64,000 bases of DNA from Aliarcobacter sp017996075 (GTDB lineage Bacteria > Campylobacterota > Campylobacteria > Campylobacterales > Arcobacteraceae): assembly GCF_051062515.1 (NCBI RefSeq), contig NZ_JAMXEK010000001.1, one strand, 5' to 3'. The translations under genes were made by a program, and so were the position numbers. Of the stretch, positions 17,779-27,812 are shown piece after piece; within the stretch, counting starts at the first letter, position 1, and every line of letters begins with the position of its first letter. The notes under the pieces were generated by a model. That model was not told the origin of the DNA. It searched no databases and was given only the letters and a program-made list of their open reading frames with translations.

Positions 17779-18389
17779 TGCCTTCAAATTTAGAAAAAGC
17801 TTTGGGATTTAATCTTGAAGCTTTTAACTATCTTTATGTTTTGTGTGATTACGAAACTCTTTTAAAAAAAAATATAACTCTTGAAAATTTTTTGGAAATT
17901 TTAAAAAAATATGATGTAAAACTTTTACAGTATAGAGACAAAGTTTCAGATTTAGAGTTACAAAAACAAAATCTTATTTTCCTTAAACAAAATCTAAATA
18001 TTCCTATTATTGTAAATGATAAAGTAGAATTAATTGATTATGCAGATGGTTTGCATGTAGGTCAAGATGATGTTTTAAAGCTACACAAAGATAAAAATTT
18101 AGCTATAAAACTTTTACGAAAAAGAGTAAAAAATAAACTTTTAGGACTATCAACTCACAATGAACTAGAAATTCTCGAAGCAAATAGTTTTGAGCTTGAT
18201 ATGATTGGTTTAGGTGCTTACAAAGCTACAAATACAAAAGATATTTCAAATATTTTGGGTGAAAAACTACAATATTTGGCAAAAATATCTAAACATCCTG
18301 TTTGTGCTATTGGTGGTGTAAAAGTTGATGATATTATCAAAAATACAAAATTTAATTGCGTTGGAAGTGCTATTTTAAATGAAAATTAA
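17778..18389 (+). CDS. thiE: Thiamine phosphate synthase (ThiE-like)
   Basis: A 203-residue TIM-barrel protein with the ThiE pattern: LLQYRDK (the usual QLRxK region) near 55, PIIVNDKVELIDYADGLHVGQDD near 75-98 (pyrophosphate and Mg binding), LGLSTHN, GLGAYKATNTK and CAIGGV. It should join the hydroxymethylpyrimidine and thiazole phosphates to thiamine phosphate. It is slightly short, and no other thi gene is in the window. It sits between accD and rlmH with overlaps at both ends, so its expression is tied to these housekeeping genes. Confidence 0.85.
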   Translation: MPSNLEKALGFNLEAFNYLYVLCDYETLLKKNITLENFLEILKKYDVKLLQYRDKVSDLELQKQNLIFLKQNLNIPIIVNDKVELIDYADGLHVGQDDVLKLHKDKNLAIKLLRKRVKNKLLGLSTHNELEILEANSFELDMIGLGAYKATNTKDISNILGEKLQYLAKISKHPVCAIGGVKVDDIIKNTKFNCVGSAILNEN

Positions 18390-18834
18390 CATTTACTCAA
18401 TAGTAAAACCAAGTAATGATGATTTTGATAAACTTATTAAAGAGTTTATAAAAATGTCCAGTAAATATGCAAAAGTTGAAATATTTTATATATTTAATAA
18501 AGATATAGCAAAAGCACAAACTATCGGAGAAAATGAATCAAAAAAGATATATACAAAAAGTTACTTACCATATTTGAAAGGTTACAATATAGCTCTTGAT
18601 GTTTTAGGTAAAAGTGTCGATAGTTTTGGTTTTTCTAAGCTTTTGGAAGATAAAAATGAGATAAACTTTTTTATTGGTGGAGCTTTTGGTTTTGAAAATG
18701 AATTTTTATCTCTTTGTGATAGTGTAATTTCCCTAAGTAATCTTACATTTGCTCATAAAATTGCTACTTTAATACTATCAGAACAGATATTTAGGTCTTT
18801 AAGTATTATAAATAATCATCCATATCATAAGTAA
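18379..18834 (+). CDS. rlmH: 23S rRNA (pseudouridine(1915)-N(3))-methyltransferase RlmH
   Basis: A 151-residue SPOUT-class methyltransferase acting on helix 69 of 23S rRNA in assembled ribosomes. The SAM-binding knot is visible as FFIGGAFGFENEF, SLSNLTFAHKIATLILSEQI and the conserved ending NNHPYHK. Length is normal. The start overlaps the thiE stop by 11 bases. Confidence 0.94.
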   Translation: MKINIYSIVKPSNDDFDKLIKEFIKMSSKYAKVEIFYIFNKDIAKAQTIGENESKKIYTKSYLPYLKGYNIALDVLGKSVDSFGFSKLLEDKNEINFFIGGAFGFENEFLSLCDSVISLSNLTFAHKIATLILSEQIFRSLSIINNHPYHK

Positions 18835-18850
18835 TTTATAAACTTTTTTG

Positions 18851-18856
18851 TATAAT
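18851..18856 (+). promoter_or_regulatory. -10 box of the membrane-protein gene at 18893
   Basis: TTGTATAATAAAA contains a perfect TATAAT 37 bases before ATG 18893. It supports that ATG over an earlier in-frame ATG at 18848, which would lie upstream of the transcription start. Confidence 0.6.
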
Positions 18857-18892
18857 AAAACACAATTAACTCTTCAAAAAGGAAAAAAGAAG

Positions 18893-19903
18893 ATGGGTCT
18901 TAAAAGTTATATAATTTCAACAATACTGTTAATAATCGTATTGTTCGGTTTTGTTCATAGTTTAGAGTTTGGAGAATACACTCTTAGTTTGTTTGGTTTT
19001 AGTGAAACATTACCTGTATCTGTTTGGTTTGTTTTACCTATAATTTTTTTAAGCCTTTTAACTTATATTCATATTATTTTCTACGGGCTTGTTAACTATT
19101 TTAAACTTAGATTAGTAGATAGTGATTTAGATAATATGGTTGAATTAATCAAATTAAAACTACTAAATAAAGAGAATAAAATTGGTTTTAGAACAAAAAA
19201 ACAAAAAGAGTTGGCAAATATTTTAACTCAATTAAATCTTGAAGTACCAAAAGAGATATTTAGTTCTACAAATGAAGAATTAAACAAAACTGTTGCTGCT
19301 ATACAAAATGTTAAAAATGGTATTTATGTTGATAAAAATCTAAAAGTTGATGAAAAATCATCTTTAGGAAAACAAAACTTAATAAATAAAATAAATTCAC
19401 AAGTTGATTTTGCTGTTGATATTGTAAAAAAAGCTGAAAAATATGATAGCGATATTGTAAAAGTAGCATTTTTAAAATCTTTGAGCGAAAAAAGTATGAC
19501 AACAATTAAAAAGATTTACAAAAATGTAAATCTTGATAAAGAACTTACAATTAAACTTTTAGAAAAAAATATTGAAAATAGTGAGTTTGGATTTGAAAAT
19601 AACGAAATTTTAGAGCTTGTTAAAAATATAAAACTTTCAAAAGATGATTATATTCAACTTGCTAAAAAATATAAAAATAGTCTGAATCCAGATGTTTTAA
19701 TAGAACTTTTTGAAAAAATTTCACAAGAACAAGAAGAAGCTACAGTTGCATATTTATATATTTTGAGTGAATTTGAGATGAAAGATAAACTTAGAGAAAA
19801 TTTAGCAAATAGAGAAGGTAATGATTTTGCACCTTTTAAAGCACTAATTGAACTAAAAGATGCTGGAAAACATTATAGTTTGGAAAGCTTGTCGTATAAA
19901 TAA
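18893..19903 (+). CDS. Two-TM hypothetical membrane protein with long cytoplasmic helical domain
   Basis: A 336-residue protein of unknown function. ATG 18893 is chosen because of AAAGGAAAAAAGAAG directly upstream. Two membrane helices lie at about 5-24 and 41-65; the rest (about 70-336) is charged, mostly helical and lysine-rich, and likely cytoplasmic. I recognise no catalytic motif. It sits two bases before the dus start, so the two are probably one transcript. Confidence 0.8.
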   Translation: MGLKSYIISTILLIIVLFGFVHSLEFGEYTLSLFGFSETLPVSVWFVLPIIFLSLLTYIHIIFYGLVNYFKLRLVDSDLDNMVELIKLKLLNKENKIGFRTKKQKELANILTQLNLEVPKEIFSSTNEELNKTVAAIQNVKNGIYVDKNLKVDEKSSLGKQNLINKINSQVDFAVDIVKKAEKYDSDIVKVAFLKSLSEKSMTTIKKIYKNVNLDKELTIKLLEKNIENSEFGFENNEILELVKNIKLSKDDYIQLAKKYKNSLNPDVLIELFEKISQEQEEATVAYLYILSEFEMKDKLRENLANREGNDFAPFKALIELKDAGKHYSLESLSYK

Positions 19904-19905
19904 GA

Positions 19906-20838
19906 ATGAAAAAAAAACTTGATTTTTCAAAACCTCTAGTGGTTTTAGCACCACTTGCTGGTTATACAGATTTACCTTTTAGAAGTGTTGTTAAAAAGTT
20001 TGGAGCTGATCTTACTATTTCAGAGATGATAAGTTCAAATGCTTTGGTTTATAAAAGTGCAAGAACACTTAAGATGATAGAAAAGTCTCCTTCAGAAGAT
20101 CCATATTTTGTACAAATTGCTGGAAATAGTGTTGATTTAGTCAAAGCAGCCGTTGAGATTTTAAATGATGTTGAGGGAATTGATGGAATTGATTTAAACT
20201 GTGGTTGTCCTGCTCCTAAAGTATTCTCTCATGGTTCAGGTTCTAATCTTTTAGGTGATTTAAAAAAGCTTGAAGAGATTTTAAGTACTATCAAAAAATA
20301 CTCAAAAAAAGAGTATACAAGTGCAAAAGTAAGGCTTGGTGTAAATGAGAAAATTCCAGTTGAAATTGGAAAAGCGGTTGAAGCTTGTGGAGTTGATTTT
20401 GTATCAGTTCATGGAAGAACACGAGCTGGAAAATATAAAGCCCCTGTAGATTATGATGCAATAAAACAGATGAAAGAGGCTATTTCAATTCCAGTTATTG
20501 CAAATGGTGATATAAAAGATTATAAAAAAGCAAAAGAGGTTTTGGAGTACACAAAAGCTGATGGTGTTATGATAGGACGAGGTGCTATTGGTAAACCTTG
20601 GGTTTTTTATCAATTAAAACATGAGCTTGAAGATATTGATAATTCTATAAAAAAAGAGATTATTTTAGAACACTATGACAAAATGCTTGAGTTTCATGGA
20701 GATTATGGAGCTATAATTTTTAGAAAATTGTTACACGCTTATTCAAAGGGTTATACAGGAGCAAATGAGTTTAGAGATTTAGTAAATCAAATTAGTGACA
20801 AAAATATAATGAGAGATTTAATAGAGAGCTTTTTTTAG
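19906..20838 (+). CDS. dusB: tRNA-dihydrouridine synthase
   Basis: FMN-dependent reductase of tRNA uridines. The 310-residue TIM-barrel has VLAPLAGYTDLPFRSV at the start, the catalytic cysteine in DLNCGCPAPKVFSHGSG, the HGRTRAGKYKAPVDY signature and NGDIKDYKKAKE with the FMN-phosphate site GVMIGRGAIGKPW. The overall pattern is DusB-like, but the subclass (and so the target position in tRNA) is inferred. Confidence 0.92.
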   Translation: MKKKLDFSKPLVVLAPLAGYTDLPFRSVVKKFGADLTISEMISSNALVYKSARTLKMIEKSPSEDPYFVQIAGNSVDLVKAAVEILNDVEGIDGIDLNCGCPAPKVFSHGSGSNLLGDLKKLEEILSTIKKYSKKEYTSAKVRLGVNEKIPVEIGKAVEACGVDFVSVHGRTRAGKYKAPVDYDAIKQMKEAISIPVIANGDIKDYKKAKEVLEYTKADGVMIGRGAIGKPWVFYQLKHELEDIDNSIKKEIILEHYDKMLEFHGDYGAIIFRKLLHAYSKGYTGANEFRDLVNQISDKNIMRDLIESFF

Positions 20839-20907
20839 ATTTAATTTGATTAAAAAGTTATTTAGATAGAATATTGAGTTTTTAAAAAAATATAAAGGAA
20901 TTTTTAT

Positions 20908-21714
20908 TTGTCAAAAGAGTATTTTGAATTACTAATAAAACCAGAAGATAATTATGAACTGTTTTTAAATCTAATTTTATCACTTACAGATGATGCAATT
21001 GAAGAAAATGATGGTGAAATAATTGTTAGAAGTGAAGAGAGTCTTGAAGATTTTCAGGAACCACTTGAAAAATTTGCAAAAGCATTAGATACAAAATGTT
21101 ATATCAAATGTGAAAAAAAAGAGAGTATTGATTGGATAAAAAAATATCAAGACTCTATACAAGCTGTTGAAGTTGGAAGTTTTTATGTGCGACCATCATG
21201 GAGTGAAGCAAAAGAGGGTAAAATTGATATTTTAATAGACCCAGCACTTGCTTTTGGTTCAGGACATCACGAAACAACTTCTTCTTGTTTATTAGCAATT
21301 GATGAGTTTGTAAAAAAAGATGATAGTTTACTAGATGTTGGAACAGGAAGTGGTATTTTAGCAATTGCAGCAGCAAAAAAAGGTGCAGTTGTTGATGTTT
21401 GTGACACAGATGAAATTTGTATAGAGAGTACACAATCAAATTTTGCTTTAAACAATCAAAAGATAAATAAATCTTGGATTGGTTCTGTAAATTTTGCTAA
21501 AGAAAAATATGACGTAGTTTTAGCAAATATTATTGCAGATGTTCTTGTTATGATATCAGATGATTTGATAAATTCTACAAAAGATGGTGGAATTATAATA
21601 GTTTCTGGTATTTTAGATAAGCATGAAAAGAGAGTTTTAAGTAAATTTTCTAATTTAAAAGAGCTAAAAATTATTCACAAAAATGAGTGGGTAACAATGG
21701 TATTTAAAAAATAA
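20908..21714 (+). CDS. prmA: Ribosomal protein L11 methyltransferase
   Basis: SAM-dependent trimethylation of L11. The 268-residue protein has a short N-terminal targeting domain and a Rossmann methyltransferase core with LLDVGTGSGILAIAAAKKGA near 139-158, FGSGHHETT before it, and LANIIADVL as the catalytic-loop region. The start is TTG 20908 behind AAAGGAATTTTTA. ftsH follows 14 bases later. Confidence 0.93.
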   Translation: MSKEYFELLIKPEDNYELFLNLILSLTDDAIEENDGEIIVRSEESLEDFQEPLEKFAKALDTKCYIKCEKKESIDWIKKYQDSIQAVEVGSFYVRPSWSEAKEGKIDILIDPALAFGSGHHETTSSCLLAIDEFVKKDDSLLDVGTGSGILAIAAAKKGAVVDVCDTDEICIESTQSNFALNNQKINKSWIGSVNFAKEKYDVVLANIIADVLVMISDDLINSTKDGGIIIVSGILDKHEKRVLSKFSNLKELKIIHKNEWVTMVFKK

Positions 21715-21728
21715 GAGGGATATAAATA

Positions 21729-23768
21729 ATGATGAATAAACAACAAAATAACAATCCAAACAATAATCAAAATAATAACAATAATTTTTTTAACAATAAT
21801 CCACTTTTGATATTTGTTGCATTTTCGCTTGTAACAATTTTTGCATTTAAAGCAATTTTTCCTGATAGTGAAACAAATGCTACAAACTCAAATATTCAAG
21901 CTTATGGAAGTAATGTAAGCAAAACAATTACATATTCTGAGCTAAAAAAACTTATTGTAAGTGGAAAAATTGAGTATGTTGGTATTGGAAACACTCTAAT
22001 AAGAGCTGTTAGTAAAAATGATGGAATGCAAAGAGTTACTTATACAGCAAGAAGAGTTGTTCCTGATGAGACATTAATTACTGAGTTGGAAAAGAGTGGT
22101 ATCTCTTATGGTGGAATAAGTGAAGAGAATCTTCTATCTGATATTCTTTTTGGATGGGTTTTACCAATATTTTTATTTTTTGCTATTTGGATGTTTTTGG
22201 TTAAAAGAATGCAAAAATCTATGGGTGGCGGAAGTGGTGGAATCCTTGGAATTGGTTCATCTAAAAAGATGATAAATTCTGAAAAACCAAATGTAAAATT
22301 TGATGATATGGCTGGAAATAAAGAGGCCAAAGAAGAGGTTAGAGAAGTTGTAGATTTCTTAAAAGCACCAGATAGATATGTAAGACTTGGAGCTCAAATT
22401 CCAAAAGGTGTATTACTTGTAGGACCTCCAGGTACAGGTAAAACACTTTTAGCCAAAGCAGTTGCTGGAGAGGCTGATGTTCAATTTTTATCTGTTTCAG
22501 GATCTGCATTTATTGAGATGTTTGTAGGAGTTGGAGCTAGTAGGGTTAGAGATCTATTTGAACAAGCAAAAAAAGTAGCTCCTGCTATTATTTTTATTGA
22601 TGAGATTGATGCTATTGGTAAAAGTAGAGCTAGTGGTGGACCAATGGGTGGAAATGATGAGAGAGAGCAGACTTTAAATCAACTTTTAGCAGAGATGGAT
22701 GGATTTTCTACTGAAACAGCTCCTGTAATAGTTCTTGCAGCTACAAATAGACCTGAAGTTTTAGATCCAGCTCTTTTAAGACCAGGAAGATTTGATAGAC
22801 AAGTTTTGGTTGATAAACCTGATTATGAAGGAAGAATTGAGATTTTAAATGTACATATTAAAGATGTAAAAATAGCAAAAGATGTAGATTTAAAAGAAGT
22901 TGCAAAGATGACAGCTGGACTTGCTGGTGCTGATTTAGCAAACATTATAAATGAAGCTGCTCTTTTAGCTGGACGTGCAAACAAAGATGAAGTTCAGTCA
23001 ACTGATTTTAAAGAGGCTGTAGAGAGACAAATAGCAGGACTTGAAAAAAAATCAAGAAGAATATCTCCAAAAGAGAGAAAAATAGTTGCTTATCATGAAA
23101 GTGGGCATGCTTTAATAGCTGAGATTACAAAAGGTGCTAAAAAAGTAAATAAAGTATCTATTGTTCCAAGAGGTTTGGCTGCACTTGGATATACTTTAAA
23201 TACTCCTGAAGAGAATAAATATTTAATGCAAAAACATGAGCTAATAGCTGAAGTTGATGTTTTATTAGGTGGAAGAGCTGCTGAAGAGGTATTTATAGGA
23301 GAGATTAGTACGGGTGCTGGAAATGATTTAGAGAGAGCTACAAATATTATTAAGTCTATGGCAACTATTTATGGAATGAGTGATATAGCTGGACTTATGG
23401 TATTAGAAAGAAGAACAAATCAGTTTTTAGGTGGACAAACTCAAAAAGATTTCTCTGATGCTATGGCAAAAGATTTAGATGATCATGTTAAAAATAGTTT
23501 AAATGAAAGATATCAAGTTGTATTACAAGCTTTAAGAGATAATAAAGATGCAATAGAGCAAATGACTTCTGAATTACTTGAAATAGAGGTAATTACAGGT
23601 GAAAGAGTTAGAGAGATTATAAAAGAACATGGTGGAATAGTTTTTGAAGGTGAAGATTTACATAGTGATAGTTTAGATAAAAGTGATGTGAAAGAAGATA
23701 TTAAAACTAAAGAATCTGATATTGAAAAAAATGAAGGAAAAGAGGAAAATAAAAAAGAAGAGGATTAA
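21729..23768 (+). CDS. ftsH: ATP-dependent zinc metalloprotease FtsH
   Basis: Membrane-anchored AAA+ protease that degrades misfolded and regulatory membrane proteins. The order is: an asparagine-rich N-terminus (about 4-25), TM1 (about 26-46), a periplasmic loop, TM2 (about 137-158), Walker A GPPGTGKT (232-239), Walker B IIFIDEIDAIG, the SRH region, the zinc site HESGH near 456, and a charged C-terminal tail (about 640-679, rich in Lys/Glu/Asp). Two adjacent ATGs occur at 21729 and 21732. The poly-Asn leader of the protein is low complexity and unusual in density. Confidence 0.97.
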   Translation: MMNKQQNNNPNNNQNNNNNFFNNNPLLIFVAFSLVTIFAFKAIFPDSETNATNSNIQAYGSNVSKTITYSELKKLIVSGKIEYVGIGNTLIRAVSKNDGMQRVTYTARRVVPDETLITELEKSGISYGGISEENLLSDILFGWVLPIFLFFAIWMFLVKRMQKSMGGGSGGILGIGSSKKMINSEKPNVKFDDMAGNKEAKEEVREVVDFLKAPDRYVRLGAQIPKGVLLVGPPGTGKTLLAKAVAGEADVQFLSVSGSAFIEMFVGVGASRVRDLFEQAKKVAPAIIFIDEIDAIGKSRASGGPMGGNDEREQTLNQLLAEMDGFSTETAPVIVLAATNRPEVLDPALLRPGRFDRQVLVDKPDYEGRIEILNVHIKDVKIAKDVDLKEVAKMTAGLAGADLANIINEAALLAGRANKDEVQSTDFKEAVERQIAGLEKKSRRISPKERKIVAYHESGHALIAEITKGAKKVNKVSIVPRGLAALGYTLNTPEENKYLMQKHELIAEVDVLLGGRAAEEVFIGEISTGAGNDLERATNIIKSMATIYGMSDIAGLMVLERRTNQFLGGQTQKDFSDAMAKDLDDHVKNSLNERYQVVLQALRDNKDAIEQMTSELLEIEVITGERVREIIKEHGGIVFEGEDLHSDSLDKSDVKEDIKTKESDIEKNEGKEENKKEED

Positions 23769-23774
23769 CCTCTT
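23758..23774 (+). terminator. Terminator at the end of ftsH
   Basis: AAGAGG-ATTAA-CCTCTT overlaps the ftsH stop codon and is followed by TTTATA. The stem is short (6 bp), so it is probably a partial terminator before the separate envelope operon. Confidence 0.55.
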
Positions 23775-23811
23775 TTTATAAAGAATATCTATTTAGGGGA
23801 GAAAATTTAAA

Positions 23812-25353
23812 TTGTTATTAAATAAATTATATATTACAAAAACTATTGCAGTTACAACATCTTGTTTACTTTTATTTGGTGGTTGTGCTGCGGTATTAGA
23901 ACAAAATGCTGGAAAAATTGGTGGAACTGCTGTTGGAGCTGGAGCTGGAGCTGTTATTGGTAAACAATTAGGTGGTGATGCTGGCTTAGTGATTGGCGCA
24001 TTAGTTGGTGGTGGAATTGGATATTTAATTGGAAATGAAATTGATACAAGAAGAGAAAATCTAGCAAAATTATCTAAAGAAGAGAAAATTGAAGTTGTTT
24101 CTCAAAATATTGTACAAAATGACAATCAAGTTCTATCCCAAAATTCAAATGAAAAAGTTGATAGTAAAAATGTTATAGGAGATTCGTTTACTGTTTTTTC
24201 AGATGAAGAACAATTTGCGCTAAACTCAAGCAATTTAAGTAAAAAATCTGAACAAGTTTTTGGAAAAATAGCAAATGAGTACAAAAATAGTGATAAAAAA
24301 ATCCTAATAATTGGTCATACTGATGATAGTGGAAACTCTTCATATAATCAAAAATTATCTGAAGATAGAGCTAAAAATGTTGGTGATATTTTTAGTAAAA
24401 ATGGAGTTAAAAAATCAAATATTTACTTTTTAGGAGCTGGAGAGAATAATCCTATTGCAAATAATAATACAATAGAGGGTGCTTCTAAAAATAGAAGAGT
24501 TGAAATTGTTGAATTAAAAGATGAAAATGATATTTTAAAATATGCTTCAAAAACTTCAAATCCTGAGTTCTTCAAAAAAGTTGAACCAAAAAATGTTGTA
24601 TTAACAAAAGATAAAAAATCAAATCAAGTTATACAACAAGATACTACAGCAAAAAACACTACAAACAATAAAATAGAAGAAGAAAATAAAAAAATATCAA
24701 AAACAAATATAGAGTTATCAGACACAAAACAAAAAGAGAGCATTAAAGAGATAAGCTCTTCAAAAGATATTTTTGATTTCCAAGGTAAAAAAGTTATAGA
24801 TAATAGCTTTGCTTTAAAGACAAATTTTGGAGAATCTATTGTTCAATCAAGTAGTTTTTCTTTTATTACAAAAGCACAAGCAAGTGCATCTACAAGTATG
24901 TATCAAAATTGTTTAGCAGATAAACCAAGAGCAAAAGCAGATGTAAAGTCTCTTGAAACTAATAAAGTTGTTCATAAAACTATTGACTATAAAAAAGGTT
25001 TAAATAGTGTGCCATTTGTTACAAATATAAATGGAAGTTTGATTGCTATAAGTCCAGTAGCTGTATTGGAAAATGGCTCAACTGTTTCAACTTATCCAAA
25101 AGCAACTTTTTATAGTGATTATAAGGGTGAAAAAGATGCAAAACCAACTTTGGAACTAACAACTTCAATAAATACTTATCAAGGAACACAAGGTCTTATA
25201 TATAGAGTATTTTTTGATGAAACAAACTCTCAAATGAAATGTATGGATATAGTTTTTGATGAGAAAAATGTAAATAGTTCAAAAGGTGTATTGTATTACA
25301 CAAAAAATAATCAAATTCTTGAAAAAGAGTTTGATATAGCAAGAATTAAATAA
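23812..25353 (+). CDS. Lipoprotein with glycine zipper, OmpA peptidoglycan-binding domain and unknown C-terminal domain
   Basis: A 513-residue outer-membrane lipoprotein. The start is TTG 23812 after AGGGGAGAAAA. The signal ends in LLLFGGC with Cys25 as lipidated residue. Residues about 34-74 form a glycine zipper (GGTAVGAGAGAVIGKQLGG). Residues about 125-236 are an OmpA-type peptidoglycan-binding domain (GHTDDSGNSSYNQKLSEDRA and NRRVEIVEL). A Lys/Ser/Thr-rich linker follows, and then about 150 residues I do not recognise, with two cysteines (QNCLADKP and MKCMDIVF) that could form a disulfide. It is first in a close-packed six-gene run. Confidence 0.85.
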   Translation: MLLNKLYITKTIAVTTSCLLLFGGCAAVLEQNAGKIGGTAVGAGAGAVIGKQLGGDAGLVIGALVGGGIGYLIGNEIDTRRENLAKLSKEEKIEVVSQNIVQNDNQVLSQNSNEKVDSKNVIGDSFTVFSDEEQFALNSSNLSKKSEQVFGKIANEYKNSDKKILIIGHTDDSGNSSYNQKLSEDRAKNVGDIFSKNGVKKSNIYFLGAGENNPIANNNTIEGASKNRRVEIVELKDENDILKYASKTSNPEFFKKVEPKNVVLTKDKKSNQVIQQDTTAKNTTNNKIEEENKKISKTNIELSDTKQKESIKEISSSKDIFDFQGKKVIDNSFALKTNFGESIVQSSSFSFITKAQASASTSMYQNCLADKPRAKADVKSLETNKVVHKTIDYKKGLNSVPFVTNINGSLIAISPVAVLENGSTVSTYPKATFYSDYKGEKDAKPTLELTTSINTYQGTQGLIYRVFFDETNSQMKCMDIVFDEKNVNSSKGVLYYTKNNQILEKEFDIARIK

Positions 25354-25366
25354 AAAAGGGAACAAG

Positions 25367-26974
25367 ATGATAGAGTTTTTAGAAGATTTGTTAGTAACTC
25401 AAAGGTTATTAATATCAATAATTTTACTTTCATTAATAACTGCTGTTATTATAATGAAATATTGGGATAGAGTTAAATTTTGGTGGACTTGTACATGGTA
25501 CAGTTTTCCAGTAATTGGGAAAATATCTAAGCTTTCAAAAGATATTACAAGTGTTGATGAAAAAGGATGGTTTAGTAGCGAAACTACTCTTTGCTCAGAT
25601 TTCCATAGATACTATGATAGATTTGATAAAGACCCAGAACACTATGATAGATGTAAATCATATTTATCTAAAGCTGATGAGCTAGGAAGAAAACCATTTC
25701 CTCTTATTATGTGGATTGTTGTTTTTGCTTTAGTTATTTTAGAAGCATTAGGATTTGCTTATGTTTTAGCTGGATTTACAATTCCAGGAGCTAGTGAATC
25801 ACTTCAACAATATGGTGCATTTGGTATTGCTTTAATAATTTCAATTATTCTTGTAGGTTTTACACATTGGACTGGTCATGAAGTATATAAAAATAGTATT
25901 TTAAAGAAAATAAGAACTTATTATTCAAATGATAGAAGAGAAGATAAAAAGAATTTAGAACCAGATAGTAAAGTAAAGTTAGAAAGTAACAATATTGATG
26001 ATGAAGAAAAAAATTATTCACAACTTTTAAATCGAGTTAGTACAAATGCAACTGTTACTCCAACTTGGATTGTTTCAATTGTAACTGCTATTTTTGTAGT
26101 TGTAATTGCAATTGGAGCTACATATGTAAGAGGGCAGGTTTTAGAAAAACAGCTAACTGAAGAGAAATCAATGACACAAACAAATGTTTATGAACAATCT
26201 TTACCTACTTCTTTGGTACAAACACAAGAGAGTGCTGATACAAAAGCTTTTGATGAATCTCAAGATAGTGATAGAAAAGGTGGTTGGGCTACATTTATAG
26301 TTTTAGCAGTTCTTTTTGTATTTATTCAACTTTTAGGAATTTTATTTGGATTTAAGTGGGGATTTGTGGGAAAAGAGAGTCAAATTGCTTTTGAAGATTC
26401 AAGTGATTTTAGAACAAAACAAGATTTTATAAACTACTTTAAAAGAGAAAAAGATAATATTGTAAAAATTGCTGAACAAAAGCTAAAGCTTTTACAACAA
26501 AAAATGTACCAAAAAGGAACTATGATTTCAACATCTGCAAAAGAGATGGAAATGCTTAAAACAAAAGATTATAGAACTTTTAAAGAGTATGTAAAAAATG
26601 AAGCTAGGGAAAATTTAAATTTTCATAACGATATAGAAAAAACAAAAGAGCAAGTTTATGTAAAAAGTGAAATTAAGAAAGATGAGCCAAAAGTTGAAAT
26701 AGTAAAAAGTAGTACTATTTTATGTAAAAATTGTAACTCTAATTTAGATGAAAATTCAAATTTTTGTACATCTTGTGGGACTGAGGTAAAAAAAGAGACT
26801 TTAGCTTGTAAAAATTGTAATGCCACTTTAGATGAAAACTCAAATTTTTGTAACTCTTGTGGAGAAAAAGTGATATTAAAAGATTTAATATCAACTTGCC
26901 CAGAGTGTAAAACAACTTATGCTATTGATATTCAATATTGTTCAAAAGATGGAAAAAAGTTGGAGCTAGTATGA
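25367..26974 (+). CDS. Membrane protein with C-terminal zinc ribbons
   Basis: A 535-residue protein of unknown function. Hydrophobic segments lie at about 13-32, 114-138, 147-167, 232-254 and 304-326. A charged helical section follows (about 330-450), and then three cysteine modules near the C-terminus: CKNCNSNLDENSNFCTSCG, CKNCNATLDENSNFCNSCG and CPECKTTYAIDIQYCSKDG. The first two are near-identical repeats of a double-zinc-ribbon type; the third has lost the last Cys. These ribbons should be cytoplasmic. It starts 13 bases after the OmpA lipoprotein, and its stop overlaps the next ATG (ATGA). Confidence 0.85.
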   Translation: MIEFLEDLLVTQRLLISIILLSLITAVIIMKYWDRVKFWWTCTWYSFPVIGKISKLSKDITSVDEKGWFSSETTLCSDFHRYYDRFDKDPEHYDRCKSYLSKADELGRKPFPLIMWIVVFALVILEALGFAYVLAGFTIPGASESLQQYGAFGIALIISIILVGFTHWTGHEVYKNSILKKIRTYYSNDRREDKKNLEPDSKVKLESNNIDDEEKNYSQLLNRVSTNATVTPTWIVSIVTAIFVVVIAIGATYVRGQVLEKQLTEEKSMTQTNVYEQSLPTSLVQTQESADTKAFDESQDSDRKGGWATFIVLAVLFVFIQLLGILFGFKWGFVGKESQIAFEDSSDFRTKQDFINYFKREKDNIVKIAEQKLKLLQQKMYQKGTMISTSAKEMEMLKTKDYRTFKEYVKNEARENLNFHNDIEKTKEQVYVKSEIKKDEPKVEIVKSSTILCKNCNSNLDENSNFCTSCGTEVKKETLACKNCNATLDENSNFCNSCGEKVILKDLISTCPECKTTYAIDIQYCSKDGKKLELV

Positions 26975-27789
26975 GAATTATAAAATATTTTATTTTATCT
27001 GCGTTAGCTTTTTTATCTTTGAATGCAAATAGTAGTTGTTATGAAATTTATAAAACAGAGGCAAAAGCTGATACAAAAATAAATAAGGCAATTTTTGTTC
27101 TTATCGATGAAACAACATTTTTTAATAATAGTTTGCAAGAACAAATATTAAAAAACAGTATAAAACATATTGAAGCTGGAAATTATATCTATATTGCTAA
27201 ATTTTCTGCTTTTATTGGAAATCACTACAATGAAAAGGTTTTTGAGTTTAAATTAGATAAACCACTAGATGATAAGCAAAGATATAATGAGAGAAAAGAT
27301 AGTTTAAAAAAAATTGATAAATGTTTAAAAGATCAAGTTGGTTTTGCAAAAGTACAAACTGTTGAAAATATAAAAAAATCTTTTTTAAAACCAGATGAAG
27401 AGATTGCAAAATCTGATATTTTTTATGCTTTAGATGATTTTGGTAAAAATGTTATTTCAAAAATAGAAGCAGATGAGAAAATAGTAATTCTAGCTTCAGA
27501 TTTATTAGAAAATTCAACTATTAGCTCTTTTTATTCAAAAGGAACTACAAGAATAATTGATTCAAAAAAAGAGATACAAATAGTTGAAAAGAATAATCTT
27601 ATTAGCGATTTTGGAGGAGCTTCTTTGTATGTTGTGGGAACAGGAATAGTAACTGGAAAAAATAGCACAACATATAGAGACCCAAAGATTTTAATATCTT
27701 TAAAAAACTTTTGGGAAGAGTATTTTTCTAAATCAAATGCAAATTTAGTAGAGCTAGGGCAACCAGCTTTAAAAAATGATATAAAATAA
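26971..27789 (+). CDS. Exported VWA-like protein of unknown function
   Basis: A 272-residue protein starting at ATG 26971 (ribosome site GGAGC), overlapping the previous stop. Residues 1-21 are a signal peptide (FILSALAFLSLNANS). AIFVLIDETTFFNN near 41-54 and the later KIVILASDLLEN resemble the beginning and central strand of von Willebrand A folds, where the D-x-S-x-S metal site would sit. Here it reads DETTF, so the metal site is changed or absent. Two cysteines (Cys23 and one near 107) may pair in the periplasm. Its function is unknown; the context suggests an envelope complex. Confidence 0.75.
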   Translation: MRIIKYFILSALAFLSLNANSSCYEIYKTEAKADTKINKAIFVLIDETTFFNNSLQEQILKNSIKHIEAGNYIYIAKFSAFIGNHYNEKVFEFKLDKPLDDKQRYNERKDSLKKIDKCLKDQVGFAKVQTVENIKKSFLKPDEEIAKSDIFYALDDFGKNVISKIEADEKIVILASDLLENSTISSFYSKGTTRIIDSKKEIQIVEKNNLISDFGGASLYVVGTGIVTGKNSTTYRDPKILISLKNFWEEYFSKSNANLVELGQPALKNDIK

Positions 27790-27812
27790 AAATTTAAAAC
27801 AAGGAGCAAAAA